64,000 bases of DNA, from NCBI RefSeq assembly GCF_024055795.1, contig NZ_JAMXMY010000001.1, positions 434,001 to 498,000 of the forward strand, in the 5' to 3' direction. Origin of the DNA: Actinoallomurus purpureus. Its GTDB lineage: Bacteria > Actinomycetota > Actinomycetes > Streptosporangiales > Streptosporangiaceae. The position numbers were made by a program, and so were the translations under genes. This document shows positions 20,842-29,293 of this stretch, one piece after another (position 1 is the stretch's first letter; every line of letters starts with the position of its first letter). The notes below the pieces were generated by a model. It ran no database searches. It was not told where the DNA came from and was given only the letters and a program-made list of their open reading frames with translations.

Positions 20842-21708
20842 TCAGGCCGTCCGCCGGCCCAGGTCGTTGACCCACGAAGGGCCGATCTCCTCCAGGGCGT
20901 AGCCGTCGGGGTAGGAGCGGGTGTAGGGCTTTTTCGGACGGGTCGACGGGCGCGGCGGCAGCAGACGGACCGCGAGCGCCCGCGCCTTCAGCGCCCGGTG
21001 CGCGCCGATCTCCAGGATCCGGGGCGCGCGGGGCAGACCGAGCGCCTGACGCAGCGGCGTGTCGGTCAGCGCCAGCACGCCCCGCCGGGCGAGCGGGCGC
21101 AGGAACCGCGGGAACCAGCCCTCGAAGATCGCGATCGTCGCCTCCGCGACGCGACGGTTCGCCTCCGCGTAGGCGTAGTTCTCGCGCTCGTACCGGTCGA
21201 GGAAGTCCGCGAACGCCTCGTACGTCTCCGGGATCTCCTTGAGCCCCATGAGCCGGCCGATGTGGCGGAACGTCTTGGCCGTGGCCCGCACCTCGTGACT
21301 GCTGTACGGACGCCAGCCGTACTCGGCCACCCAGCGGACCGGGATCACCACGAACGTCGACAGGACGTAGAGGAAGTCGTCGTTCGAGATGGCGTACCGG
21401 CCGTGGATGCGGTTCATGCGGCGGAGGGCGGCCAGGCCGCGTTCGGAGTCCAGGCCGCCGTCCTGCGTCATCTCGTACAGGAGCGCGACGGTGTCGTCGT
21501 AGCGTTTCTGGCCGCGCCGGGCGAACTCCCCGGTCCGGTCGAGCAGCCCGCCGATCGACGGCACCGCGTACGTACGGAACAGCGCCAGCTCCAGGGACCG
21601 CTGCAGGTCCCACGGGAACTCGTACTCGGCGCTGATCCGGTAGATGTCCTGGTAGTCGCGCTCGGGGTCGAGGGCCTGGATCTGCCGTAGGCGGGTGTAG
21701 CGGGCCAT
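20842..21708 (-). CDS. MpaB/Lcp family oxygenase (DUF2236)
   Basis: The 288-aa protein starts at ATG 21708 with GGAGAATCTGG before it. It has the DUF2236 pattern: LDPERDYQDIYRI near the N-terminus, MNRIHGRYAISNDDFLYVL with the candidate haem-ligand histidine, then VIPVRWVAEYGWRPYSSHE. Relatives include the latex-clearing protein Lcp and the mycophenolate enzyme MpaB, which are haem b oxygenases, though many homologues are uncharacterised. A TetR-family gene lies upstream on the same strand, so the pair may be regulated together. Confidence 0.85.
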   Translation of the reverse strand: MARYTRLRQIQALDPERDYQDIYRISAEYEFPWDLQRSLELALFRTYAVPSIGGLLDRTGEFARRGQKRYDDTVALLYEMTQDGGLDSERGLAALRRMNRIHGRYAISNDDFLYVLSTFVVIPVRWVAEYGWRPYSSHEVRATAKTFRHIGRLMGLKEIPETYEAFADFLDRYERENYAYAEANRRVAEATIAIFEGWFPRFLRPLARRGVLALTDTPLRQALGLPRAPRILEIGAHRALKARALAVRLLPPRPSTRPKKPYTRSYPDGYALEEIGPSWVNDLGRRTA

Positions 21709-21843
21709 CCAGATTCTCCGCGTAAGGGGGTAATTACCGGATTTGACGCCATGATCGTACGGGAGATGACCGCACGGCGCAGTGGCGGACCCCACAGCGG
21801 GAGGCGCCCGCTCCCTCGAGCGGGCGCTGTCGGAGGACGCGCG

Positions 21844-22383
21844 TCAGAGGAGGCCGGCGAGCACGCGGTCGAGGCCCGCGAGGAAGCGTCCGTCCCAGTC
21901 CACGTCGTCGGGCGTCGTCCCGGCGGAGCGTTCGCGGGCCTCCAGGGCCACGGTGCCCAGCAGGTAACCGAGAAGGACGTGCGCGCCGACGGCCGCCTCC
22001 GACTCCGGCAGGCCGGCCGCACGCAGCAGGTCCCGCACGGAGATGGTGGTCGTCACGAGCGCGCCCGGGTTGCGGCGGGTGACGATGAGCGGCATCACCC
22101 CGACATGTTCGAGCAGCCGGTCGCGGTAGGTGCGGGCCCAGGCGCGCAGCCGGTCGCGGGGGTCGCCGTCGCCCGGGGGCACGGGCAGCGCGGCGACGTG
22201 CGCGATGAGCTGCTCGAGGAGCTGCTCCTTGCCGTGCGGGAGGTGATGGTAGATCGCCATCGCCTCCACCTGCAGCGAGTCGCCGAGGCGGCGCATCGTC
22301 AACCGGCTCAGGCCCTGACCGTCGATGAGGTGGAGCGCGGTCTCGATGATGCGCTCACGCGTGAGCGGTTCCCGCTGCGACAT
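21844..22383 (-). CDS. TetR/AcrR family regulator
   Basis: This 179-aa regulator starts at ATG 22383. The N-terminal HTH reads LTMRRLGDSLQVEAMAIYHH. The C-terminal ligand domain contains RAWARTYRDRLLEHVGVMPLI and HVLLGYLLGTVALEARE. It lies 135 bp upstream of the MpaB/Lcp-type gene on the same strand, making that gene its most likely target. Confidence 0.85.
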   Translation of the reverse strand: MSQREPLTRERIIETALHLIDGQGLSRLTMRRLGDSLQVEAMAIYHHLPHGKEQLLEQLIAHVAALPVPPGDGDPRDRLRAWARTYRDRLLEHVGVMPLIVTRRNPGALVTTTISVRDLLRAAGLPESEAAVGAHVLLGYLLGTVALEARERSAGTTPDDVDWDGRFLAGLDRVLAGLL

Positions 22384-22491
22384 GATCGCACCTTACTGCG
22401 TAAAGGCGGTCGCGTGAAGGCGGCCCGGCCGCGTGTCACGGTGCCGTACCCTCTACCCTTGGCCGAGAGCATCGAGAGAAGGGGAGCCGCC

Positions 22492-22902
22492 ATGGTCCTG
22501 GGTCGCAAGGTGAGCCCGGAGGTCGCTGAGCGCCACGCCGCGGACAAGGAGCTCGCAGCCGAGCTTCGCGACCGGCTCACCGCCGCGCAGGACGCCGAGC
22601 GGGAGTTCCATGCCGCTCAGGTCGAGAGTCGTCCCCTCGACGAGCTGCGCAGGCTCGCGGTCGCCTACGACGGTGCGCTGTACGCCGCCCTCCTCGCCGC
22701 CGAGGCGGCCCAGCGGGTGGCCATGGGCCCGAAGACGTACGAGCACGGTGACGCCGAGCAGCGCCGCGCCGCGCAGATCGCCGCGCGCAAGACCCGGGCC
22801 AAGCCGAGCGTCCGCCCGTACATCGACGAGGTCGACCGGCTGCGCACGCTGCGCGAGGCCCACAAGCTGGCCGTGCGCACCACCCCGCCCGCCCACATCT
22901 GA
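22492..22902 (+). CDS. Conserved hypothetical soluble protein, helical
   Basis: The 136-aa protein starts at ATG 22492 after GGGGAG. It is Ala-, Arg- and Glu-rich and almost entirely helical in appearance, with a coiled-coil-like N-terminal half (SPEVAERHAADKELAAELRD) and a basic second half (AQIAARKTRAKPSVRPYIDE). No membrane segment or catalytic motif is seen, and I do not recognise the family. It is divergent from the preceding TetR gene. Confidence 0.65.
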   Translation: MVLGRKVSPEVAERHAADKELAAELRDRLTAAQDAEREFHAAQVESRPLDELRRLAVAYDGALYAALLAAEAAQRVAMGPKTYEHGDAEQRRAAQIAARKTRAKPSVRPYIDEVDRLRTLREAHKLAVRTTPPAHI

Positions 22903-23339
22903 GGCGGCCGCCGCCACGCGTGAACGGCCGTGTGGGACGCTCCGCCGGCCGGGGAACCGGCGGGGCCGGCCGGCGGGACGCCGCCGAGGGGACACCTCGC
23001 GGACCCGGCGGGCGTCCCGGGGCGCCATCGTTGCCGGGGCCGGACCGGTCACCGCGCGATCGCGCCACCGCCGAGAGCGGCCCGGTGACCTGGCCGATGG
23101 AGGGCCTTGACCCTCGGCGCGCTTCGCTCGCGCCGTCGCCACTTGTCCATGAAATCGCCGCTGGTTTTCGTCCAAGGGGTACAAGACAGTGCCCCACCAG
23201 CGTGAACACGGCCAGGTCGGAGTGGCACGGGCCGATGAACTCTGAGACTCTACCGACTCAGGTGTCGTCGTGGGCAGCAGCGGCCGTCCCGGCCACGGCG
23301 ATGTGGGTCAGCAGGAAGTGCTCTGTCCGGGGGGATCAC
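22903..23339. other. Intergenic region, no gene seen
   Basis: These 437 bp start with a strong GC hairpin and then show no convincing frame. The right end carries the ribosome site of the next gene (GGGGGG before TTG 23340). In-frame ATG codons at 23235 and 23301 could extend that gene leftward. Confidence 0.5.
22942..22976 (+). terminator. GC-rich hairpin after the helical hypothetical gene
   Basis: CCGCCGGCCGG (22942-22952) pairs perfectly with CCGGCCGGCGG (22966-22976) around a 13-nt loop, 40 nt after the stop codon. There is no T-tract. Confidence 0.5.
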
Positions 23340-23966
23340 TTGGAGCGCACGCCGCCTGATCGGCGAGACCTTCTCGGCGCATGCCGAGAAGGCGTCATCG
23401 CCATCTGCGAGCTGGCCGCGCACTTCTCCGACTGGTCCGTCCCGACGCCGTGCAGGGAGTGGGAGGCCATCGACCTGGCCGGTCACCTGCGCTGCGTCGC
23501 GGAGAACTTCCACGAATACCTCAACGACGCGCCGAACAGCCGGCTCTCCCGGTTGTTCGCCCAGGACGCCCCGGCCGCCCTCCTGGTACGCCAGCTGTCC
23601 CGGCAGAACGCCGCCGAACTCGCTGTGCTGCCGCCCGCCACGGGCCGGGAGCACATCGTCGCGTTCGCCGTCTCCGCCGAGGCGTATTCTGACCGGCTGC
23701 TCGACGTGTGGGACGAGCCGTACCTCTCCTACCGGGGTACCAAGCTGACCGCAGGGGACTACGCGGCGGCGGTGTGCGTCGAGTGGCACCTGCACGCCTG
23801 GGACCTGGCCCGTGCCCTGGACAAGGATCACCGCCCCAGCCGGCCCGACGTCATCGCGGCGGCCTGGCGCACCGGAGTGCCGCACCTTCCGGCCCCGGGC
23901 AGGGGGGACGAGTGGGAGGCGGTGCTGCGCGCGTCCGGACGGTCGCCGGACTGGCATCCCGAGTGA
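23340..23966 (+). CDS. Maleylpyruvate isomerase N-terminal/DinB-like family protein (TIGR03086-like)
   Basis: The 208-aa product, if it starts at TTG 23340 (GGGGGG 5 nt upstream), begins LERTPPDRRDLLGACREG. Family features are PTPCREWEAIDLAGHLRCVA, where the histidine is the expected metal ligand, and VEWHLHAWDLARAL with two more histidines. Proteins of this fold use a metal and often mycothiol as cofactor. The substrate is unknown. Alternative in-frame starts are ATG 23301 and ATG 23235. Confidence 0.75.
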   Translation: MERTPPDRRDLLGACREGVIAICELAAHFSDWSVPTPCREWEAIDLAGHLRCVAENFHEYLNDAPNSRLSRLFAQDAPAALLVRQLSRQNAAELAVLPPATGREHIVAFAVSAEAYSDRLLDVWDEPYLSYRGTKLTAGDYAAAVCVEWHLHAWDLARALDKDHRPSRPDVIAAAWRTGVPHLPAPGRGDEWEAVLRASGRSPDWHPE

Positions 23967-24134
23967 CGGCCGCCCCTCAGGTTCGTTCAACGAACCGAGT
24001 GCGAGCGGTCGGTCCATGTACGTCAAGTGAGGGCGCGGTACAAGAACCGTAAGCTGTTTCTTGTTAACCGGGCGCAACGACGCACCGCAGCGGAGGCGTC
24101 AGACTGTCGGGCACTCGTCGGTGGAAGGGTGGCC

Positions 24135-24779
24135 GTGTTCTTCTCACTCCTCAAGCACGTGTTGCTGGGACCGCTCCTGAGGATCGTGTTCCGGCCGAAG
24201 GTGACCGGCACGGTCCCCGGCGGCGCCGCGATCCTGGCCGCCAACCACCTGTCGTTCTGCGACTCGCTGTTCCTGCCGCTGATGGCACCGCGCAAGGTGG
24301 TCTTCATCGGCAAGGAGGAGTACTTCGTCGGCACCGGGCTCAAGGGCCGGCTGATGGCGGCCTTCTTCCGGGCGGTCGGCACCATCCCGGTCGACCGCAG
24401 CGGCGGTTCGGAGGCGGCCGACGCCCTCGACACGGCCCTGCGCGTGCTCGGGCAGGGCCGGCTGTTCGGCATCTACCCGGAGGGCACCCGTTCTCCGGAC
24501 GGCCGGCTCTACCGGGGCAAGACCGGCGTGGCCCGGCTGGCCCTCGCGTCGGGCGCGCCGGTGGTGCCGTGCGCGCTGATCGGCACCGACCAGGTCCAGC
24601 CCACGGGGCACCGGCTGCCGAAGAAGATCATGCGGGTCGAGGTCCGCTTCGGAGAGCCCCTGCGGTTCGCCGAGGACGCCGACCCGCGCGCCGTCACCGA
24701 CGAGATCGTCGCCGCGATCCAGAAACTGTCCGGCCAGGAGTACGTCGACGTCTACGCCGCCTCCGTCAAGAACCGCTGA
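24135..24779 (+). CDS. 1-acyl-sn-glycerol-3-phosphate acyltransferase (PlsC family)
   Basis: The 214-aa membrane-associated acyltransferase has the HX4D motif NHLSFCDS, the glycine block FGIYPEGTRSPDGRLYRGKTG and the later VPCALIGTD. The hydrophobic N-terminus FFSLLKHVLLGPLLRIVF matches the family start, supporting GTG 24135 (GAAGGG 5 nt upstream) over the longer frame that opens at 24027. It should acylate lysophosphatidic acid, or a similar acceptor, on the inner membrane face. Confidence 0.9.
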   Translation: MFFSLLKHVLLGPLLRIVFRPKVTGTVPGGAAILAANHLSFCDSLFLPLMAPRKVVFIGKEEYFVGTGLKGRLMAAFFRAVGTIPVDRSGGSEAADALDTALRVLGQGRLFGIYPEGTRSPDGRLYRGKTGVARLALASGAPVVPCALIGTDQVQPTGHRLPKKIMRVEVRFGEPLRFAEDADPRAVTDEIVAAIQKLSGQEYVDVYAASVKNR

Positions 24780-24892
24780 CCGGGAACGGAACCGCGCCTC
24801 CGCCCGGAGCCGCCGACGGGAGCAGCCCCGCGTCTCCGTGACCACGGCGCTCACCAGATCCGCGCCCACCGGGGTTGTACGCGGCGACGGGT

Positions 24893-25540
24893 TCACGTGG
24901 GGCGGACGAAGCCGGACTCGTACGCCGCGATCACCGCTTGGGTGCGGTCTCGCGCCCCGAGTTTGGCCAGCAGGTTCCCGACATGGGTCTTGATGGTCTC
25001 CACGCTCACGACCAGGTCGGCGGCGATCTCCGCGTTGGACAGGCCCTGGGCCATCAGGGTGAGGACCTGCTCCTCGCGTTCGGTGAGCCGCGCCCGCCGT
25101 ATCCGGTCGGTCTCGCGGCCCGCCGCGTGCCGGGCCGCCAGCCCGCGGATCGCGGCCGGGAACAGCAGTGAGTCGCTGAGCGTGACGGTGCGGATCGCCT
25201 GCAGGATCTCGGGCGGGCGGGCCCGCTTGAGCATGAAGCCGCTCGCCCCGGCGCGTAGCGCCTCGTACACGTAGTCGTCGTTCTCGAACGTCGTGATGAC
25301 GAGGATCCGCGGCGGCTCGGGGATCGTGCCGAGGATGGTGCGGGTCGCCTGGATGCCGTCGACCGCGGGCATGCGGACATCCATCAGGACGAGGTCGGGC
25401 CGCAGCGTGCGCACCATCGGGAGCACCTCGGCGCCGTCGGTGGCCTCGCCGACGACCGTGAGGTCCGCCTCGGCGTCGATGATCGCGCGCAGGCCGGTCC
25501 GGATCAGCGGCTCGTCGTCCGCGATGAGGATGTGGGTCAC
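24893..25540 (-). CDS. NarL/LuxR-type response regulator
   Basis: The 215-aa regulator starts at GTG 25540, overlapping the stop of its kinase (GTGA). The receiver domain has the acidic pair IADDEP, the phospho-acceptor aspartate in LVLMDVRMP, TTF and the lysine of MLKRA. The C-terminal LuxR HTH reads LTEREEQVLTLMAQGLSNAE and VSVETIKTHVGNLL. Its targets are unknown; no obvious effector gene adjoins. Confidence 0.95.
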   Translation of the reverse strand: MTHILIADDEPLIRTGLRAIIDAEADLTVVGEATDGAEVLPMVRTLRPDLVLMDVRMPAVDGIQATRTILGTIPEPPRILVITTFENDDYVYEALRAGASGFMLKRARPPEILQAIRTVTLSDSLLFPAAIRGLAARHAAGRETDRIRRARLTEREEQVLTLMAQGLSNAEIAADLVVSVETIKTHVGNLLAKLGARDRTQAVIAAYESGFVRPT

Positions 25541-26784
25541 TGTTCTTCGAGCTCCATCATGGGGACGACCGGGATCGTGACGTGCACCCGCCACCGCGTG
25601 CCGTCGGGACCGGCGGTGAACCGCCCGCCCAGGACGGTGACGCGTTCGCGGAGGCCGCTCAGGCCGCTGCCGCCGCCGGCCCGGGGCGCGGTGCCGGCCT
25701 CGACCGGGTTGGTCACCTCCAGTTCGAGGTGGTCGGCGCGCACCCCCAGCCGCACGCCGACGGGGACCTTCCCGGCGTGCCGGAGGACGTTCGTGAGCGC
25801 TTCCTGCAGGATGCGGTACGCCTCCCGGGACACCACCGCCGGGACGCCTCCGGTCCGGCCGACCTCGGCGCGGACGTCGGCGCCGGCGGACCGGGTCTGT
25901 TCGAAGAGCGTCTCGACGTCGGCGAGCGTACGCTGCGGGGTCCGGGCGCCCGGGTCCTCGCGCAGCAGGCCGAGCACGTGATCGAGGTCCTCCAGGGCCG
26001 TCCGCCCGGTCTCCTCGATGGCCGACAGCGCGCGGCGGGTGAAGTCCGGATCGGCGTCCAGCAGACGGAGGGCGGCCCCGGCCTGAAGCGTGGTGACGGT
26101 CAGCGCGTGCCCGATGGAGTCGTGCAGCTCCCGTGCCAGCCGGTTGCGCTCGATGAGCTGTTCCGCGCGGCGCTCCAGCTGGGCCAGCCGGTCCGCCGGT
26201 GACGGGCCGAGCAGGGCCGGCGCCAGCCGTGCCAGCACCGCTCCGACGCCCGCCCCGAGGTAGAGGACCAGCGGCAGGAGGACCAGCCCGAGGACGACCG
26301 TCGCCCCGGTGAGCAGCACCGAGGATCCGCCGAGCAGCTCACGGCCGGCCTTCTCCCCGGTGGACGGCGTCTGGAGCAGGATCAGGGCCATCGGCGGCGC
26401 GAAGACGCCGATCAGGCCCGTCCCGCCGCCCACGCCGATGTGCAGGACCCACCAGACGGCGGTGCGCCGGCGGGACCGCCACGAGCGCATGCCCTCCGCC
26501 GTCTCGGCGGGCAGTCGTACGCCGAGGAGCGTCTCGGCGGCGGTCCGGGACAGGACCCGCACGGCCGGGATGAAGGCCACGGCGCTCGAGACGGCGATGT
26601 AGAGGATCAGCGTGATCAGGTCCTGCAGGACCTGATCACCGGTCATCCGCCCGGGGTGGCCGATGATCTGCAGCAGCGTCGCGTAGATCAGGAGGTACGG
26701 CACCAGGATGGCCGTGCCGCCGAGGATGAACGTCCACCGGCGGTACGTCGTCACGCTGAGGAGCGGGCGGACCAGGGACTGCAC
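25537..26784 (-). CDS. Membrane sensor histidine kinase, HisKA_3 family
   Basis: The 415-aa kinase starts at GTG 26784. The N-terminal half has about four to five membrane segments (for example GTAILVPYLLIYATLLQII and VVLGLVLLPLVLYLGAGVGA). The dimerisation domain holds the phospho-histidine in ARELHDSIGHALTV. The ATPase domain has the N-box ILQEALTNVLRHA and the G-box GGGSGLSGLRERV. It is co-translated with the response regulator. No extracellular sensing domain is evident, so it may sense membrane stress or a hydrophobic ligand. Confidence 0.93.
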   Translation of the reverse strand: MQSLVRPLLSVTTYRRWTFILGGTAILVPYLLIYATLLQIIGHPGRMTGDQVLQDLITLILYIAVSSAVAFIPAVRVLSRTAAETLLGVRLPAETAEGMRSWRSRRRTAVWWVLHIGVGGGTGLIGVFAPPMALILLQTPSTGEKAGRELLGGSSVLLTGATVVLGLVLLPLVLYLGAGVGAVLARLAPALLGPSPADRLAQLERRAEQLIERNRLARELHDSIGHALTVTTLQAGAALRLLDADPDFTRRALSAIEETGRTALEDLDHVLGLLREDPGARTPQRTLADVETLFEQTRSAGADVRAEVGRTGGVPAVVSREAYRILQEALTNVLRHAGKVPVGVRLGVRADHLELEVTNPVEAGTAPRAGGGSGLSGLRERVTVLGGRFTAGPDGTRWRVHVTIPVVPMMELEEQ

Positions 26785-27117
26785 GCTGAGATCCTGACAG
26801 AACGACGCCGCGCCGCGCCTCCCCCGAGCGAGCGAGGTTGCGCGGGCCGGGAAATCGCGACTGGTGTCCTGGACGCCGTGTGATATACCTTGGGCGCAGC
26901 AACGGGGTTTCCCGCTCGATCGGATGAGGCGCTTTCCCCCGCCCCCTGCTCCACCGCCGCCGTTGATTTCTCCGGCAGGCGACGATTACCCCCCGAAAGT
27001 CATCTTTTCCATCGCTGTACCGCTTTCGCGTGTACGCGTTCACCGGCGGCCCGACGCGCCGCCCGTCTTCTCACGCGCCGTCATCGATGACGGCGCCGCA
27101 TTCCGAAGGGATTTTCC
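26785..27117. other. Divergent intergenic region and C-rich leader of the Rho paralogue
   Basis: These 333 bp lie between a histidine kinase gene (leftward) and a Rho-like gene (rightward). The part from about 26930 to 27070 is rich in pyrimidines and poor in G (for example CGCTTTCCCCCGCCCCCTGC), the composition expected of rut-like RNA. A 22-nt palindrome lies next to the ribosome site. No gene is seen. Confidence 0.5.
27075..27096. promoter_or_regulatory. 22-nt perfect palindrome just before the Rho-like gene's ribosome site
   Basis: GCGCCG TCATCGATGA CGGCGC is a perfect dyad, ending 7 nt before GAAGGG and 21 nt before the start codon. It could be a protein operator or, in RNA, a hairpin controlling ribosome access. 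Confidence 0.45.
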
Positions 27118-28299
27118 ATGACCATCACTCTCGAACCCACTGCCGCCCCGCCCCGCGCACCGCGCGAGCGGGAGAACCCGGCCACCCCCGTCTCGGGCGT
27201 CCTGGAGGTCGGCGACAAGCACGCGTTCGTCCGGGCCTCCGGCTATCTCCCCGGCCCCGCCGACGCGTACGTGTCCCTCGCGCAGGTCGGCAAGTACGGA
27301 CTGCGCCCCGGCGACATCGTCGAAGGGACGGCTCGCCGCCCGCGGCCGGACGACAAGCGCGCGAAATTCAACGCGCTCGTCCGCGTCGACAGCGTGAACG
27401 GACTGCCGCCGGAGAACGCCGCCGCGCGCCCGGAATTCACCGACCTGACCCCGCTGTATCCCCGGGAACGGCTCCATCTGGAGACCGGCGGAAACGCCAT
27501 GGCGGGCCGGATCGTCGACCTGATCGCGCCGATCGGAAAAGGCCAGCGCGGCCTCATCGTCGCACCGCCGAAAGCCGGCAAGACGATGATGCTGAAGGCC
27601 CTCGCCACGGCCATCCGCGCGAACCATCCCGAATGCCACCTGATGATCGTACTCGTCGACGAGCGGCCCGAAGAGGTCACCGACATGCAGCGATCCGTCG
27701 ACGCGGAGATCGTCCATTCCACGTTCGACCGTCCCGCCGCCGAGCACATCGCCGTCGCCGAACTCGCGATCGAGCGCGCCAAGCGCCTCGTCGAACTCGG
27801 CCGCGACGTGGTCGTCATCCTCGACTCGATCACCCGGCTCGGGCGGGCCTACAACCTGGCGGCGCCTTCGAGCAGCCGGATCCTCGCCGGAGGGGTGGCC
27901 GCGACGGCGATCCATCCGCCGCGCCGGTTCCTCGGCGCCGCCCGCAACATCGAGGAGGGCGGCTCGCTGACCATGCTCGCGTCCGTGCTCGTCGAGACCG
28001 GATCCCGCATGGACGACGTCTTCTTCGAGGAGTTCAAGGGGACCGGCAACATGGAGCTGCGGCTGAGCCGTGAGCTCGCCGACAAGAGGGTCTTCCCGGC
28101 CGTCGAGGTCACCGGTTCGAGCACGCGCCGCGACGACCTGCTCATGTCGACGGCGGAGCTGGACGTCGTGGCCCGGCTGCGCCGGGTGCTGCACGCGCTC
28201 GGCCCGCAGGAGGCCGCCGAACTCCTCCTCGGCAAGCTGCGCGACACGCCGTCCAACGCCGAGTTCCTGCTCCAGGTCCTGCGGGAAACGGCCCGATGA
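27118..28299 (+). CDS. Short Rho-type transcription termination factor paralogue
   Basis: The 393-aa protein starts at ATG 27118 after GAAGGGA. It retains the cold-shock-like primary RNA-binding domain (about 25-95, GYLPGPADAYVSLAQV), Walker A APPKAGKT (149-156), DERPEEVTDM, Walker B VVVILDSITRLGRAYN and the R-loop region FLGAARNIEEGGSLTML. It lacks the long N-terminal extension of actinobacterial housekeeping Rho, which is usually above 600 aa. The normal RNA-binding lid sequence GVDANAL is changed to GVAATAI. It is probably a second, specialised Rho. Confidence 0.9.
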   Translation: MTITLEPTAAPPRAPRERENPATPVSGVLEVGDKHAFVRASGYLPGPADAYVSLAQVGKYGLRPGDIVEGTARRPRPDDKRAKFNALVRVDSVNGLPPENAAARPEFTDLTPLYPRERLHLETGGNAMAGRIVDLIAPIGKGQRGLIVAPPKAGKTMMLKALATAIRANHPECHLMIVLVDERPEEVTDMQRSVDAEIVHSTFDRPAAEHIAVAELAIERAKRLVELGRDVVVILDSITRLGRAYNLAAPSSSRILAGGVAATAIHPPRRFLGAARNIEEGGSLTMLASVLVETGSRMDDVFFEEFKGTGNMELRLSRELADKRVFPAVEVTGSSTRRDDLLMSTAELDVVARLRRVLHALGPQEAAELLLGKLRDTPSNAEFLLQVLRETAR

Positions 28300-28422
28300 A
28301 CCACCAGGCCCGCCCAGGGGACCGCCGGGTCTGGCCGGTAAATCGGCGGATAACACCTCCAACGCCCCGCACCGGCGACTACGGTTTGATCATCGACGTA
28401 AGTGAACCGGTACGGAGGACGT

Positions 28423-29235
28423 GTGTCGGCATTGGAGGAACAGGACCAGGCCCCCCCGGGCATCGACGTCACCAAGCCCAGCATCGCGCGGGCCTATGAC
28501 GTCGTCCTCGGTGGGAAGGACAATTTCGCCATCGACCGCGCGATCGTCGGTGAAATGCTAAAGATCGTCCCGCAGCTTCCCGAGGTGGCCGCCTACAATC
28601 GGCAGGCCCTCATCCGCGGTGTCCGCTACCTCACCGAGGTCGTCGGCATTCGCCAGTTCCTCGACCTCGGCTCCGGACTGCCGACGCGCGAGAACACCCA
28701 CCGGGTGGCGCAGCGGTACGCGCCCGACGCGCGCGTCGTCTACGTCGACAATGACCCCATCGTCCTGGCGCACGGGCGGGCGCTCCTCGCCGAGAACGAC
28801 AACACGACGGTCGTGACCGCAGACCTCCGGGATCCCGCGTCCGTCATCGAGCACCCTGACGTCACCCGGCTCATCGACTTCTCCCAGCCGGTAGGCGTCA
28901 TGCTCGTCGGCATCCTCCATCACCTGCACGACGACGAGGACCCCGAGGGCGTCGCGAAGGCGTACATGGCGGCGGTGCCCTCCGGCAGCCACCTGTTCAT
29001 GACGGCGTTCTGCGCGTCCTTCCCCGAGGCCGCCGAGCTGGAGGAGACCTACCTGAGGGTGCTGGGCACCGGCAGATTCCGGACGACGGACGAGTTGCAG
29101 CGGTTCTTCGGCGACCTGGAGATGGTGGAGCCGGGTCTGGTCTACCTCCCCGAGTGGCGGCCTGACGAGCCGATCGCCGGGGACCTGACGGTGGCCGAGC
29201 GGCTCATGGCCGGCGGGATCGCCCGCAAACCGTGA
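28423..29235 (+). CDS. SAM-dependent methyltransferase, DUF574 family
   Basis: The 270-aa protein starts at GTG 28423 with GGAGG 4 nt upstream; an in-frame GTG at 28402 lacks a ribosome site. The family signature IDVTKPSIARAYDVVLGGKD opens the protein, followed by the SAM motif FLDLGSGLPTRENTH and YVDNDPIVLAHGRALL. DUF574 methyltransferases are strongly expanded in actinomycetes; their substrates are mostly unknown. The 3' end overlaps a decayed LysE-type stub on the other strand. Confidence 0.9.
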   Translation: MSALEEQDQAPPGIDVTKPSIARAYDVVLGGKDNFAIDRAIVGEMLKIVPQLPEVAAYNRQALIRGVRYLTEVVGIRQFLDLGSGLPTRENTHRVAQRYAPDARVVYVDNDPIVLAHGRALLAENDNTTVVTADLRDPASVIEHPDVTRLIDFSQPVGVMLVGILHHLHDDEDPEGVAKAYMAAVPSGSHLFMTAFCASFPEAAELEETYLRVLGTGRFRTTDELQRFFGDLEMVEPGLVYLPEWRPDEPIAGDLTVAERLMAGGIARKP

Positions 29236-29293
29236 CCCGCCCGGGGACCATGGTGAGCAGCGCCGCGACCCCGGCGAACGTCAGCAGCGCCAT
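29204..29293 (-). pseudogene. N-terminal stub of a LysE/RhtB-type exporter
   Basis: The frame opens at ATG 29293, whose ATGA overlaps the glmS stop, and reads MALLTFAGVAALLTMVPG, the usual first helix and MxPG motif of LysE-family exporters. At about 29240 the similarity ends and the frame runs into the methyltransferase 3' region, stopping after 29 codons. This looks like a deletion that removed nearly the whole exporter gene from the end of the glmS operon. Confidence 0.6.
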
